The notes: generated by a model not told the origin, from the letters alone. A stretch of DNA of 64,000 nt from Radicibacter daui (GCA_030657355.1 CP131057.1:737790-801789); one strand, 5' to 3'. Positions 8,249 through 16,967 are shown, numbered from the stretch's first letter. Translations and numbers: made by a program.

Positions 8249-9166
8249 TCAGTAGTCCCAGAAACAGGGAACCCACCGGAAGGCATCACGGTCGGCCGCA
8301 ACATGGCCCACAGAGGGGAAGGGCATATGGGTTGCCACCAGCAGCCCGCCATTCTCCGCCAGTTCCTGCAAAAGCCCGACCCGGACACGGGCTGCCTCCA
8401 CGGGATCATGCTCGAAACCGTTGTGCCAGTCGGGATGTTCAAACCCGACAGCGAACACGGCATCGCCGGCAAACATCAACCGCTCGTTGCCGGACGATAC
8501 ACGGACCACACTATGTCCCGGGGTGTGGCCGCCGGTCCGGGAGACGACGACACCCGGAGCGACCTCGCATTCGTCATCGAACAGCCGGAGCTGGTTTTCG
8601 TATTCTGCCCTGAAACGCTGCGCCGTCGCGCGGAGCGCATCCGGGAAGCCCGCGGGCATGTTGACCTGGCTGAAGTCGGGAGCCTCCCAAAATTTGACTT
8701 CGGCGCGCGCCACGTGAATTCGCAGGTCATCACACAGGCGCTCTTTCACCCCGTCCACCAGAAGCCCGCCGACATGATCCATATGCATGTGGGTCAGCAC
8801 GATATCGGTCACGGAACCGAGATCAATGCCGGCATCGCCCAGTCGCCGCACCAGATGCCCGGCCCGGGGCAGGTTCAGTTCCGGATCCAGCCCCAGGCCG
8901 GCATCGACAAGAATGATGCGATCGCCGCTGCGCACGACAACCGCGTTCAGCGCCCAGTCAAAGGCATCCTGCGGCAGGAACATGTCGTTCAGCCAATCGG
9001 CCCTTGCCGAAGAGTCCACATTGTGTCCCAGCATCCTGGTCGGTAGCGGCAGAACGCCATCGCTGACCACCAGGACGTCAATGTTGCCAACCTTTACAGC
9101 GTAACGTGACGGAACCAATTCTTCGGCGCCCGGCAGGTCCGCTCGTGATGTGATGTCGAGGTTCAT
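8249..9166 (-). CDS. MBL-fold metallo-hydrolase
   Basis: The 305-residue protein carries the full metallo-beta-lactamase-fold metal signature: THMHMDH (His126, His128, Asp130, His131), TGGHTPGHS, the MFAGDAVF aspartate strand and a final THMPFPSVGH histidine. It resembles the lactonase/AttM-like branch of the superfamily, but substrate is not predictable. ATG 9166 is preceded by AGGAGA at 6 bases. It lies in the same direction as the AhpD-like gene (128-bp gap) and the NmrA-like gene (127-bp gap). Confidence 0.87.
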   Translation of the reverse strand: MNLDITSRADLPGAEELVPSRYAVKVGNIDVLVVSDGVLPLPTRMLGHNVDSSARADWLNDMFLPQDAFDWALNAVVVRSGDRIILVDAGLGLDPELNLPRAGHLVRRLGDAGIDLGSVTDIVLTHMHMDHVGGLLVDGVKERLCDDLRIHVARAEVKFWEAPDFSQVNMPAGFPDALRATAQRFRAEYENQLRLFDDECEVAPGVVVSRTGGHTPGHSVVRVSSGNERLMFAGDAVFAVGFEHPDWHNGFEHDPVEAARVRVGLLQELAENGGLLVATHMPFPSVGHVAADRDAFRWVPCFWDY

Positions 9167-9294
9167 CTCTGTCTCCTGTGAATCGCCACCCTGGCCCCGG
9201 TCGACAGGGCGCCGTCGGCGATCAGTTGTTCGTGGATAAGCCAGTTTACTGGCCCCAAATCCGGACCGTCGCCGGAAGCGCGGCCCGCAAGGGT

Positions 9295-9774
9295 TCAGTG
9301 CAAACCGGCCTTGTCGAGGCCGAACAGCTTGTCGGCGGAGCCGGGAACAGCCTTGAAGGCGACGCTCGCCCGGTTCCAGGCATTGATGACCATGATGGAG
9401 AAGGTCAGGTCAGAGATTTCCTTCTCGGACAGCTGCCCGCGGACCCGCTCATAGAGTTCATCGGGGATACCGCCCTCCTCCAGCTTCGTGACGGCTTCAG
9501 TCCAGGCAAGCGCGGCACGTTCGCGAGGGATGAACAGGTTCGACTCCCGCCAGATGGCGATGTGATAGAGCCTCAGCTCGCTTTCCCCGTGGATCTTGGC
9601 TTCCTTGACATGCATGTCGAGGCAGAAGGCACAGCCGTTGATCTGTGACGCGCGTATCTGCACCAGATCGTGGATCTTTTGCTCAACGGTGCTGTCCTTC
9701 AGCGCCATGCTGAGCTCCGAAAGTTTCTTGAACAGTTCCGGGGAGTGCTGGGCGTAGTTCAGACGCTGGGTCAT
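9295..9774 (-). CDS. AhpD-like carboxymuconolactone decarboxylase family protein
   Basis: The 159-residue protein has the AhpD core: QIRASQINGCAFCLDMH with Cys48-x-x-Cys51 and His55, the redox motif of alkylhydroperoxidase-like members. The C-terminal helix ISDLTFSIMVINAWNR is also family-typical. It probably acts as a peroxidase or thiol-disulfide protein against hydroperoxides. Its promoter region contains two Rrf2-type operators in tandem at 9794-9827, making it the best candidate target of the Rrf2 regulator at 6311. It may be first gene of the leftward unit that continues with the MBL, NmrA and cupin genes. Confidence 0.9.
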   Translation of the reverse strand: MTQRLNYAQHSPELFKKLSELSMALKDSTVEQKIHDLVQIRASQINGCAFCLDMHVKEAKIHGESELRLYHIAIWRESNLFIPRERAALAWTEAVTKLEEGGIPDELYERVRGQLSEKEISDLTFSIMVINAWNRASVAFKAVPGSADKLFGLDKAGLH

Positions 9775-9793
9775 TGCTTTCCTCCATATTTAA

Positions 9794-9808
9794 GGATATA
9801 AAACATCC
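9794..9808. promoter_or_regulatory. Rrf2-type operator, site 2
   Basis: GGATAT-AAA-ACATCC, one mismatch from the perfect dyad at 6258-6272, located 20 bp upstream of the AhpD-like start codon. Confidence 0.65.
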
Positions 9809-9812
9809 TTAT

Positions 9813-9827
9813 GGATATTTTTTATCC
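9813..9827. promoter_or_regulatory. Rrf2-type operator, site 3
   Basis: GGATAT-TTT-TTATCC, centred 19 bp from site 2, close to two helical turns, so two dimers could bind the same DNA face. The two sites fill the gap between the AhpD-like gene and the LysR gene. Confidence 0.65.
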
Positions 9828-9870
9828 TTAATTGACGGACGCGCAAAGCCATCTCGTCATAAGCACGCCG

Positions 9871-9883
9871 CATAAGGCTTATG
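9871..9883. promoter_or_regulatory. Palindrome CATAAG-G-CTTATG with extra half-site before LysR gene
   Basis: A perfect palindrome with a 1-base centre sits 22 bp before the LysR start; an extra CATAAG half-site lies at 9858-9863. This half-site plus dyad layout is common for LysR autoregulatory sites. It is distinct from the Rrf2-type sites just upstream. Confidence 0.5.
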
Positions 9884-9904
9884 TCGAAGTCGCAGGGGGC
9901 AAGA

Positions 9905-10837
9905 ATGGATATCGTTTGTGCTCTCCGGGCCTTCCTTCGTGTCGCGGAAACCGGCTCGTTTTCTACCGCCGCCATCGACCTCAAGCTGACCCAGCCAGCC
10001 GTTTCAAGGCAGGTCTCGGCCCTGGAGGCCCATCTCGACGTGCGCCTCCTGCACCGTTCGACCACCTCTCTGTCGCTGACATCCGAAGGAGAACGGATGA
10101 TCCCGATGGCACTCAAGGTGATCGACGCGGTGGAGGCGCTGGGCGAAAGCACCGGGCCAGCCGGAGTTGCATCGGGAAAGGTACGGCTTTCGCTGCCGGC
10201 ACCGTTGGGGCTTTTTATCGGCGACCGGATCACCGCCCTCCTTGATCGTCACCCTGAATTATCTGTCGAGCTTTTGTTCCGGGAGCAACCATCCGACCTG
10301 GTGGGTGAGGGCATCGATCTCGAAGTGCGCCTCGGCGCGGTGACCGATCCCGGTCTGATCTGTTCGAGAATTGGATGGACCACCGCATTCCTCGTCGCCG
10401 CTCCGGCCTATCTGGAAAGACGCGGCACTCCCCGGGCGCTTGAAGATCTGAGCGACCATGACTGCCTCTGCTACAAACGCGGTGCAGACGGGTGTGCCTG
10501 GTCCTTTTCCAACGGGGCCGACGAAGTGACGGTGCGGACATCACCGCGGTTTGTCGTCAACAACGCCGTCGCCGTCCACCGGGCGGCAATGGGTGGCGCC
10601 GGTATCGCCGTCCTCTCCCATATCCTTGCCGTGCCAGATATCGAAGCCGGCCGGCTGGTCAATCTGCTGCCCGACTTTCCACCAGCCCGCTTGCCGATCA
10701 ACCTCGCCTATCCGTCACGACGCAACCTTCCGTTCCGGGTCAGGACCGTTATCGACTATCTGGTCGCATCGATGCGGGAGGACCCTTTCATGTCATCGTC
10801 GCAATCGCCCACCGTGCCGAGGTTGCGCGTGGCATGA
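9905..10837 (+). CDS. LysR-family transcriptional regulator
   Basis: A 310-residue LysR protein. Its N-terminal winged helix MDIVCALRAFLRVAETGSF..., with LTQPAVSRQVSALEAHL, is followed by a substrate-binding domain containing PAPLGLFIGDRI and the YPSRRNLP-xVR ending common in the CrgA-like group. Start ATG 9905 has CAGGGGG upstream; an earlier ATG at 9881 lies within the palindrome and is less likely. It is divergent from the AhpD-like gene and shares its operator-rich promoter region. It is convergent with the next LysR gene. Confidence 0.9.
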   Translation: MDIVCALRAFLRVAETGSFSTAAIDLKLTQPAVSRQVSALEAHLDVRLLHRSTTSLSLTSEGERMIPMALKVIDAVEALGESTGPAGVASGKVRLSLPAPLGLFIGDRITALLDRHPELSVELLFREQPSDLVGEGIDLEVRLGAVTDPGLICSRIGWTTAFLVAAPAYLERRGTPRALEDLSDHDCLCYKRGADGCAWSFSNGADEVTVRTSPRFVVNNAVAVHRAAMGGAGIAVLSHILAVPDIEAGRLVNLLPDFPPARLPINLAYPSRRNLPFRVRTVIDYLVASMREDPFMSSSQSPTVPRLRVA

Positions 10838-10874
10838 ACGCAAACGGGCGGCACACAAATCCATTACGCCACGC

Positions 10875-11771
10875 TCACCGCACGCCGAGGGTTTTTGCTT
10901 CATCCGCCATAAAGTCGCAAAAGAGCCTGACACGCATCGGAACGGTGTGTCCAAAGGCATGCAGGGCGTTGAACGGAAGCTCCGGGAGCGCAATTTCCGG
11001 CGCGAGATCAACGAGGGCGCCGTTCTTCAGGTCCTCATCAACCAGGCATCTCAAAAGATAGGCGGCCCCTATTCCGGTTTTTGCGGCCTCAATCAGGGCC
11101 GCTCCGGAATCACAATCCACACGCCCGGAAGGGACGAAGGTCGTTGCATCCGCAAGCCGAACCGGCGCCGGAACGCCGTTCGTGACATACCGGGCAAAGG
11201 GAACGCCCGCCAAATCCGCTGTCCGCCTGGGCTGTCCATGAAGTTCTACGAACGTGGGTGAGGCAACCACGACCATGGGCAATTTTGCCAGGGTGCGAAC
11301 CATATAATCGCCGCCGGCAGCGTTCCCGATACGCAGGACGACATCATAGTCCTCGCGCACCAGATCGACGAAACGATCCGTCAGGCCGACTTCCAGCGTC
11401 AGAAGTGGATGGGCCGCCGCGAAGTTTTCAAACAGGCGAGGCAATAACAGCGGGGCAAACTCGCCCGGCATGCTGATCCGCAATCGCCCCGAGAGGGTCG
11501 ATCTGGAACCGATCGCCTCATCACTTGAATCAAGGTCGCGCAAAAGCGGCGCGATGCGCTCGAAAAAGACCTGGCCTTCCTGGGTTAGCGTCAGGGCCCG
11601 CGTTGACCGCAGGAACAATCGCGCCCCGAGCTTCTTTTCCAGCCGCGCCACGCTTTTCGAAATCGCCGATGGCGTCGTCCTGAGAACACGAGCTGCGGCA
11701 GTGAATGAACCCGCCTCCACGGTACGGGCAAACGCCATCAACCCGCTCGTTTCGCTCAACATATTTGGCAT
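10875..11771 (-). CDS. LysR-family transcriptional regulator
   Basis: A 298-residue LysR protein: SGLMAFARTVEAGSFTAAAR and TTPSAISKSVARLEKKL form the winged helix (about 10-60), with the effector domain after SGRLRISMPGEF. ATG 11771 has GGAGAGG immediately upstream. It is divergently transcribed from the SDR gene at 11867, the classical arrangement for a LysR regulator and its target. A short dyad GGCAC-N7-GTGCC at 11784-11800 just before its start might be its operator. Confidence 0.88.
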   Translation of the reverse strand: MPNMLSETSGLMAFARTVEAGSFTAAARVLRTTPSAISKSVARLEKKLGARLFLRSTRALTLTQEGQVFFERIAPLLRDLDSSDEAIGSRSTLSGRLRISMPGEFAPLLLPRLFENFAAAHPLLTLEVGLTDRFVDLVREDYDVVLRIGNAAGGDYMVRTLAKLPMVVVASPTFVELHGQPRRTADLAGVPFARYVTNGVPAPVRLADATTFVPSGRVDCDSGAALIEAAKTGIGAAYLLRCLVDEDLKNGALVDLAPEIALPELPFNALHAFGHTVPMRVRLFCDFMADEAKTLGVR

Positions 11772-11832
11772 TTGCCTCTCCGGGGCACAAATCATGTGCC
11801 GGACGCGGGTCTAACGGCGTCGGGTGTGTGGA

Positions 11833-11864
11833 TTTATCTCATAAGCAGCAGAAACGGAGATAAA
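11833..11864. promoter_or_regulatory. 8-bp inverted repeat overlapping the SDR ribosome binding site
   Basis: TTTATCTC (11833-11840) and GAGATAAA (11857-11864) are perfect inverted copies with 16 bases between. The right arm includes the GGAG Shine-Dalgarno region of the SDR at 11867, so an mRNA hairpin here could hide the ribosome site; as DNA it could equally be the operator of the divergent LysR. Confidence 0.5.
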
Positions 11865-11866
11865 CC

Positions 11867-12616
11867 ATGCAACAGCTGAAAGACAAAGTCGCCGTGATCA
11901 CAGGCGGCAACAGCGGTATCGGCAAGGCCACCGCACGCCTGTTCGCCCGCGAGGGCGCACAGGTTGTCATCACAGGCCGCCGGCAGGAAATTCTCGATCA
12001 GGCGCTGGAAGAGATCGGTCGCGGTGCCGTTGGCATTGCCGGAGACGTTGCCGATATCGACCATCATCGGGCGCTCGCGAAAATGCTAAAGGAACAATTC
12101 GGCGGGCTGGACATCTATATGGCCAATGCCGGCATCATCAAGATCGCCCCGTCAGACCGGATCTCGCCGGAAGACTATGACCGGCATTTCAATACAAATA
12201 CCCGCGGGGTGTTTTTCGGCGTGCAGACGATAAAGCCGCTTTTACGCGATGGCGGTTCCATCATCGTTACCAGTTCACTCGCAGCCACCAAGGTGCTGCC
12301 GGACCACACCGTCTATGCTGCATCAAAAGCGGCCGTTGCGGCTTTTGCGAAGAACTGGGCGATCGAATTCAAGGCCCAAAACATCCGGGTCAACATCCTG
12401 AGCCCCGGGCCGGTGGAAACCGCCATTCTCGAAAAGCTCGGAATATCCGAAGCCGACCGCCCAGCCTTCGAGGCACAGATGGCGTCGCAAATCCCCGCAG
12501 GTCGTCTGGGACAACCTGACGAACTGGCACGCGCCGCGCTCTTCCTCGCCTCCGATGCAGGAAGCTTCGTGAACGGTGTCGAGCTTCAGGTCGACGGAGG
12601 AATGAGCCTGGTTTGA
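11867..12616 (+). CDS. Classical SDR oxidoreductase
   Basis: A 249-residue short-chain dehydrogenase with cofactor motif TGGNSGIGKATA (residues 12-23), the NAG strand (MANAGI), catalytic Ser in SSLAATK, and YAASKAA (Tyr-x-x-x-Lys). It ends with the typical NGVELQVDGG. The GRR after the second strand favours NADPH. Substrate unknown. ATG 11867 is preceded by CGGAGATAAACC. It is probably controlled by the divergent LysR regulator. Confidence 0.9.
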   Translation: MQQLKDKVAVITGGNSGIGKATARLFAREGAQVVITGRRQEILDQALEEIGRGAVGIAGDVADIDHHRALAKMLKEQFGGLDIYMANAGIIKIAPSDRISPEDYDRHFNTNTRGVFFGVQTIKPLLRDGGSIIVTSSLAATKVLPDHTVYAASKAAVAAFAKNWAIEFKAQNIRVNILSPGPVETAILEKLGISEADRPAFEAQMASQIPAGRLGQPDELARAALFLASDAGSFVNGVELQVDGGMSLV

Positions 12617-12729
12617 AGCGACAAAAGAGGCATTGGAAAGTCGGAAAATTCAGGCGCTTCCGGCGCCACAACTGACCCTCTCAGCCTGTCGCCGACATGC
12701 CTCTCAAGCCCCCCATCCGGCAACCGTCT

Positions 12730-13530
12730 TCAGTCGCACCGCGCCGTCATGCCGCCATCGACGATGATCTCGGTACCGGTGATAAACCGGGCTTCGTCAC
12801 TGGCCAGAAAGAGCGCCGCATTGGCGGTGTCCCGGCCATCACCCATGAAGCCCAGTGGAATGCGGGCAAGGCGCTCGGCGAGCAGGGTTTCCACATCGCC
12901 GCCGGTACGCTGGCCGGCAAGCCGTGCTTCCACCATCGGCGTGTGCAGCTGGCCGGGCACGACCGTGTTCACGCGGATATTGTGCGGCGCATATTCCACC
13001 GCCACCACCTTCGAAAACTGGATGACCCCGGCCTTCGTCGCCGCATAGGCCGACTGTGCCGCTCCCGTCCAGCGCAGGCCGGAAGTGGAGGAGGTGTTGA
13101 CGATGGCGCCCTTGCCGCGCGCCCGCAGGTGCGGCAGCACATGCCGGCAGGTGAGATAGACGCTGGTGAGGTTGAAGCGCACCTGGCGCTCCCAGGTCGC
13201 CTCATCCATCACCTCCGGCCCGCCTTTGGCCGATCCGCCGACATTGTTGACCAGAATATCGACCCCGCCGAAGGCCTCTGCACAAGTCGCCGCCATGGCC
13301 TTTACCGCGTCGCTGTCGGTCACGTCGCAGATGTGCCCGACGATCTCGCCACCGGCAGCCTGCGTGCGCTCGATGGTTTCCTTCAGCGCCTCGGGGTTGA
13401 AGTCGACGGCGAAAATCTTCGCCCCCTCCTCGGCAAAGCGCACCGCCGTGGCACGCCCGTTCCCCCAGCCGGGCCCCACGCATCCGGCCCCGGTAACGAT
13501 GGCAACACGATCCTGCAAACGCCCGGACAT
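12730..13530 (-). CDS. SDR-family dehydrogenase in the TRAP-linked catabolic unit
   Basis: A 266-residue classical SDR. The glycine motif is expanded (TGAGCVGPGWGNGRATA, residues about 13-29), unlike the usual TGxxxGIG, but NNVGGSAKGG, SSTSG, YAATKAG and VDGGMTARCD are all present. ATG 13530 ends the run of seven genes that starts with the TRAP binding protein at 18586. It lies 14 bp after the amidohydrolase stop. By analogy with neighbours it could oxidise a hydroxy-acid or hemiacetal intermediate of an aromatic-derived pathway; this is inference. Confidence 0.88.
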   Translation of the reverse strand: MSGRLQDRVAIVTGAGCVGPGWGNGRATAVRFAEEGAKIFAVDFNPEALKETIERTQAAGGEIVGHICDVTDSDAVKAMAATCAEAFGGVDILVNNVGGSAKGGPEVMDEATWERQVRFNLTSVYLTCRHVLPHLRARGKGAIVNTSSTSGLRWTGAAQSAYAATKAGVIQFSKVVAVEYAPHNIRVNTVVPGQLHTPMVEARLAGQRTGGDVETLLAERLARIPLGFMGDGRDTANAALFLASDEARFITGTEIIVDGGMTARCD

Positions 13531-13544
13531 TCAGGGAGTCCTCC

Positions 13545-14417
13545 TCAAGCCTCGAAACGGTAGAGCCGCTGGGGGTTGTCGACCATCAAGGCCTGCAGCA
13601 AGGCCGGCGTGGGCGCGATCTGCGCCAGAAGGTCGAACAGCACGCCGTCATCCGGCGGGTCGGCGCGGAAATTGGGGTGCGGCCAGTCGGTGCCCCACAA
13701 CACACGATCGGAGAAAGTCTCCACCAATGTTCGGGCAAAGGGCACGGCATCGGCATAGGGCGCCTCCTGCCGGGAGGAGCGTTCGCTGCCGCTCACCTTG
13801 ACCCAGACGTGCTCCTTCTCCAGCAGCTTCATCAACGCCGTGAACGGCGCCTGATCGAGCCCGAGCGAGGCATCCACCCGCCCCATATGGTCAATCACGA
13901 CCGGCAGCGGCAGCTCGCGGATTACCGGCGCCATCTCTTCAATCAGTGCCGCTTCCATATGGAGCTGCAGATGCCAGCCAAAGTCCGGCAGGCGCCGCCC
14001 CAGCGCCCTGAGCTCGTCCATCGTCGCGCCGGGGGCCAGATGCCCCATATAATTGAAGCGGATGGCGCGAAATCCCTGCCGGTCATGCCGGGCGATCTCC
14101 TCATCGCTCACGCCAGGCGGCAGCAGCGCCACCCCCAGATAACGCCCCTTGCGCGCGGCGATGGCATCGGCCGTGACCGCATTGTCAAAGCCATGGCAGC
14201 CGGACTGGACCACCACGCAGCGCTCGATGCCGGCCATATCATGCAGGGCAAAGAGCCGCTCCTTGGGCGCCTCGCCCGGGCGGAACTTGCTCTCCGGCGC
14301 ATAGGGGAATTTCGCGACCGGCCCGAAGACATGGCAATGGGTATCGCAGGCGCCCGCCGGCAGCCGGATGTGCGGCTTTCGCGGAGTGTCGATGAAGGTC
14401 CGAGCACCGATGCTCAT
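13545..14417 (-). CDS. Amidohydrolase family 2 protein (2-pyrone-4,6-dicarboxylate lactonase-like)
   Basis: The 290-residue protein has the amidohydrolase_2 layout: ACDTHCHVFGP (His27, His29), VVIDHMGR, and LWGTDWPHPN near the C terminus. The DTHCHVFGP and GTDWPHP patterns and length match LigI, which opens 2-pyrone-4,6-dicarboxylate in protocatechuate 4,5-cleavage and gallate pathways. Related tricarballylate-type lactonases share these motifs, so the exact lactone is not certain. ATG 14417 follows the CMD-like gene by 17 bp in the same operon with a TRAP transporter for organic acids. Confidence 0.85.
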   Translation of the reverse strand: MSIGARTFIDTPRKPHIRLPAGACDTHCHVFGPVAKFPYAPESKFRPGEAPKERLFALHDMAGIERCVVVQSGCHGFDNAVTADAIAARKGRYLGVALLPPGVSDEEIARHDRQGFRAIRFNYMGHLAPGATMDELRALGRRLPDFGWHLQLHMEAALIEEMAPVIRELPLPVVIDHMGRVDASLGLDQAPFTALMKLLEKEHVWVKVSGSERSSRQEAPYADAVPFARTLVETFSDRVLWGTDWPHPNFRADPPDDGVLFDLLAQIAPTPALLQALMVDNPQRLYRFEA

Positions 14418-14434
14418 GGGTCGTTTCCTTTGGC

Positions 14435-14983
14435 TCAGGCCAGGTCGTGCACGGCCGGATCCGGCGGATCGACCTCGAAGACGTTGATGGTCATGGAAAT
14501 GAGGCTGTAGTAGCCAAGCAGCCCGGTGAGATCGACGACGCCCCCGGTGCCGAGCACCGCTATCGCGCGGTCATAAAGCGGCTGGTCGACCTTGCGGCCC
14601 TGCTGAAGCGCCAGCGCAAAATCATGGACCACGGCCTCGTCTTCTGACGAAAATTGCGGCGGCCTGCCGGTGCGGATCGCCTCGACGATCTCCGGATCGA
14701 TCCCGGCTTCAAGGCCGATTTTCTTGTGTGCCTGCCACTCGAATTCCGAGTTCCAGACCCGGGCCGTTACCAGAATGGCGAGTTCGGAAAGCCGGGGCGG
14801 CAGCAGCGTGTCGTAGCGGCAATACCGCCCGAGCGCCTGCGAGCGGTCCGCCAGCTCCGGCCGGTGCAGCCAGAGGGCAAGCGGCCCGCGCACCCGGCCA
14901 CGCGGGCCGGAGGCGATCGCATCGTAAACCTTCCGCTGGTCGTCCGTCAGATTTTCGGGATCAGGGGGAGAGAGACGTGCCAT
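14435..14983 (-). CDS. Carboxymuconolactone decarboxylase family protein
   Basis: A 182-residue protein of the CMD family: ALWLHRPELADRSQALGRYCRYDTLLPPRLSELAILVTAR is the signature N-terminal half, with WNSEFEWQAHKK replacing the Cys-x-x-Cys of AhpD. It is therefore more like a lactone or dienelactone-processing member than a peroxidase. ATG 14983 has AAGGAG 9 bases upstream; the frame extends further upstream without family similarity. It lies 4 bp after the GST stop in one operon. Confidence 0.87.
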   Translation of the reverse strand: MARLSPPDPENLTDDQRKVYDAIASGPRGRVRGPLALWLHRPELADRSQALGRYCRYDTLLPPRLSELAILVTARVWNSEFEWQAHKKIGLEAGIDPEIVEAIRTGRPPQFSSEDEAVVHDFALALQQGRKVDQPLYDRAIAVLGTGGVVDLTGLLGYYSLISMTINVFEVDPPDPAVHDLA

Positions 14984-14987
14984 CGGA

Positions 14988-15638
14988 TCAGGCTCCTTCC
15001 GGGCGGGCGGTTGCCAGATAGGCCGGTTCGCTCGCAGCAAAGCGGTCAAGCCAGTCGACGAGCGCCGGGTACCCCGCACGCCACTCCACCGGGCGGCGCC
15101 AGTCGAGATAACTGAGGGCGCAGGCAAGGCTGATCGAGACGAGGTCGGTCTGCGCCGGGTCAGGCAAGGCGGCCGTGATGGTATCCAGCCCCCGAAAAAC
15201 CTTGCCGCGCTGATGGTCGAGCCAGCGCTGCGATATCTTTTCGGCCTCGCGAAAGCGCCCCTCATAAACCATCAGCAGCGCGGCATCGGTGATGCCATTG
15301 GCCAGCGTTGCGCGGGTCATCGCCGCATAGCGGGCGAGCCCGGCCGGCGGCAGCAGGCGCGGCGCCTCGCCGAGACTGTCGAAGAACTCGATGATAACGG
15401 TGCTGTCGTAAAGGATGGTGCCATCCGCCAGCAGCAGGGTCGGCATCTTGCCCAGCGGGTTCTGCTGTCGCAGGCTGTCCTTTTCATCCAGCGTATTGGC
15501 GACAAGCAGCTCCAGACTTGCCTCAAGCTTCAGCACCTTGGCGGCAATCCGGGCCTTTCTTCCAAAGGGGGAGGTCAGCGTCGAGCGCAAAACCATCCCT
15601 TGCCCGGCCAGCGACCGGGCATCGGTCCTCTCAGTCAT
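14988..15638 (-). CDS. Glutathione S-transferase family protein
   Basis: A 216-residue GST-like protein. The thioredoxin-fold N domain carries STLTSPFGRKARIAAKVL, NPLGKMPTLLLADG with the cis-proline, and YDSTVIIEFFD with the glutathione-binding Ser-like segment; the helical C domain follows. Ser in LTSPF takes the usual catalytic place. ATG 15638 has a GGGAG about 10 bases upstream; an internal ATG at 15593 is possible. It sits between the TRAP permease and the CMD-like gene, suggesting glutathione-dependent handling of an imported or ring-cleaved compound. Confidence 0.87.
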   Translation of the reverse strand: MTERTDARSLAGQGMVLRSTLTSPFGRKARIAAKVLKLEASLELLVANTLDEKDSLRQQNPLGKMPTLLLADGTILYDSTVIIEFFDSLGEAPRLLPPAGLARYAAMTRATLANGITDAALLMVYEGRFREAEKISQRWLDHQRGKVFRGLDTITAALPDPAQTDLVSISLACALSYLDWRRPVEWRAGYPALVDWLDRFAASEPAYLATARPEGA

Positions 15639-15653
15639 GGGGGCCTGCTCCCG

Positions 15654-16967
15654 TCAGTTCATGGATTGCGGAAGGAAGAGGGCGAGCTGCGGGAAAAGGC
15701 AGAGCACGACGAGCATCACAAGGCCGGCGAGCACAAAAGGAACCAGCCCCTTGAACACGTCTTCCAGCTGCACGCGCCCGTCGGAGGAGGCCTGCACCAC
15801 GAAGCAGTTGATGCCCACCGGCGGCGTCACCGCGCCGATCTCCACCAGCAGCACGACGAACACGCCGAACCACACCGGGTCGAAACCAAGCTTCATCATC
15901 ACCGGATGCGTAATGGGCAAGGTGATGGCCAGCAGGGCCGGTGCATCCATCATCATTCCCAGCGCCAGATAGATCGCCACGATGATCAGCACGATCACCC
16001 AGCGATTGACGTCGAGACCGATGAGGAACGAGCCGGCAGCATTGGCAACGCCGCTAAGCGCCAGGAACTTGGAGAAGATGAGCGCCGAAATGATGATGCC
16101 GAAGATCATCGCCGAGGTACGGATGGTATCGAGCAGCACTGCCTTCAGCGCCAGCCTGGTAAATCCGCCGCGGCGGATGACGGCCAGCACGAAGGTGAGC
16201 ATGGCGCCTACACCGCCCGCCTCGGTCGGCGTGAACACCCCGACATAAAGCCCGGCGATGATCGCGGCGATCACCAGCACCAGCGGCCCGGCAAGCCGCA
16301 GCGACCAGATTTTTTCTTTCAGCGTCGCGGTGATCGGCGTCACCGGTGCCAGCGCCGGGTTGCGCAGCACCGAGAGATAGATCGCCACGCACAAGAACAG
16401 GGCGAAGACCAGGCCGGGGATGATGCCGGCGATCAGAAGGCCGCTGATCGACGAATTGGTGAGAATACCGTAGATGACGGCCAGCGAGCTGGGCGGGATC
16501 ATCACCGCCAGCGTGCCGGCAATCGCAATCGAGGCCGACGCCAGCGACTTGTCATAGCCGCGGTCCAGCATCTGCGGCAGGGCCAGCTTGGTAAAAACGG
16601 TGGCCGTGCCGACGCTCGATCCGGAGGCAGCGCCAAAGGCCGCCGCGCCGATGGTGGTCGAGATGGCAAGCCCGCCGCGGATATTGCCCAGCCACTTGGT
16701 GGTGGCCTCGAACAGATCCTCTCCAAGGCCGGCCTGCATGGCGAAATAGCCCATCAGCAGGAAGAGCGGGATGACGCTGAAATGGAAGCTGTGCGTCGTA
16801 TCGTAAAACACGGTGGAAAGCATGGCGGTGGAGGCCTTCAAACCGACCAGCAAGGTCAGCCCCAGCGCCCCGACAAGGCCGAGCGATACCATGACATTGA
16901 TGCCGAGCAGGATGGCCGCGAACAGCGCGGCAACTCCGATGAGCCCGATTTCGAGGCCGAACATCAA
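15654..16967 (-). CDS. TRAP transporter large permease (DctM family)
   Basis: The 437-residue integral membrane protein has about 12 hydrophobic segments and the DctM hallmarks: GLGEDLFEATTKWLGNIRGGLA, AAFGAASGSSVGTATVFTKLALPQM, IPPSSLAVIYGI, and FTPTEAGGVGA. It forms the sodium-coupled channel of a TRAP transporter. Its ATG overlaps the stop of the small permease by 4 bp (ATGA), showing translational coupling. It is followed by GST, CMD, amidohydrolase and SDR genes, so the imported substrate is probably an organic acid related to lactone or aromatic breakdown. Confidence 0.93.
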   Translation of the reverse strand: MMFGLEIGLIGVAALFAAILLGINVMVSLGLVGALGLTLLVGLKASTAMLSTVFYDTTHSFHFSVIPLFLLMGYFAMQAGLGEDLFEATTKWLGNIRGGLAISTTIGAAAFGAASGSSVGTATVFTKLALPQMLDRGYDKSLASASIAIAGTLAVMIPPSSLAVIYGILTNSSISGLLIAGIIPGLVFALFLCVAIYLSVLRNPALAPVTPITATLKEKIWSLRLAGPLVLVIAAIIAGLYVGVFTPTEAGGVGAMLTFVLAVIRRGGFTRLALKAVLLDTIRTSAMIFGIIISALIFSKFLALSGVANAAGSFLIGLDVNRWVIVLIIVAIYLALGMMMDAPALLAITLPITHPVMMKLGFDPVWFGVFVVLLVEIGAVTPPVGINCFVVQASSDGRVQLEDVFKGLVPFVLAGLVMLVVLCLFPQLALFLPQSMN

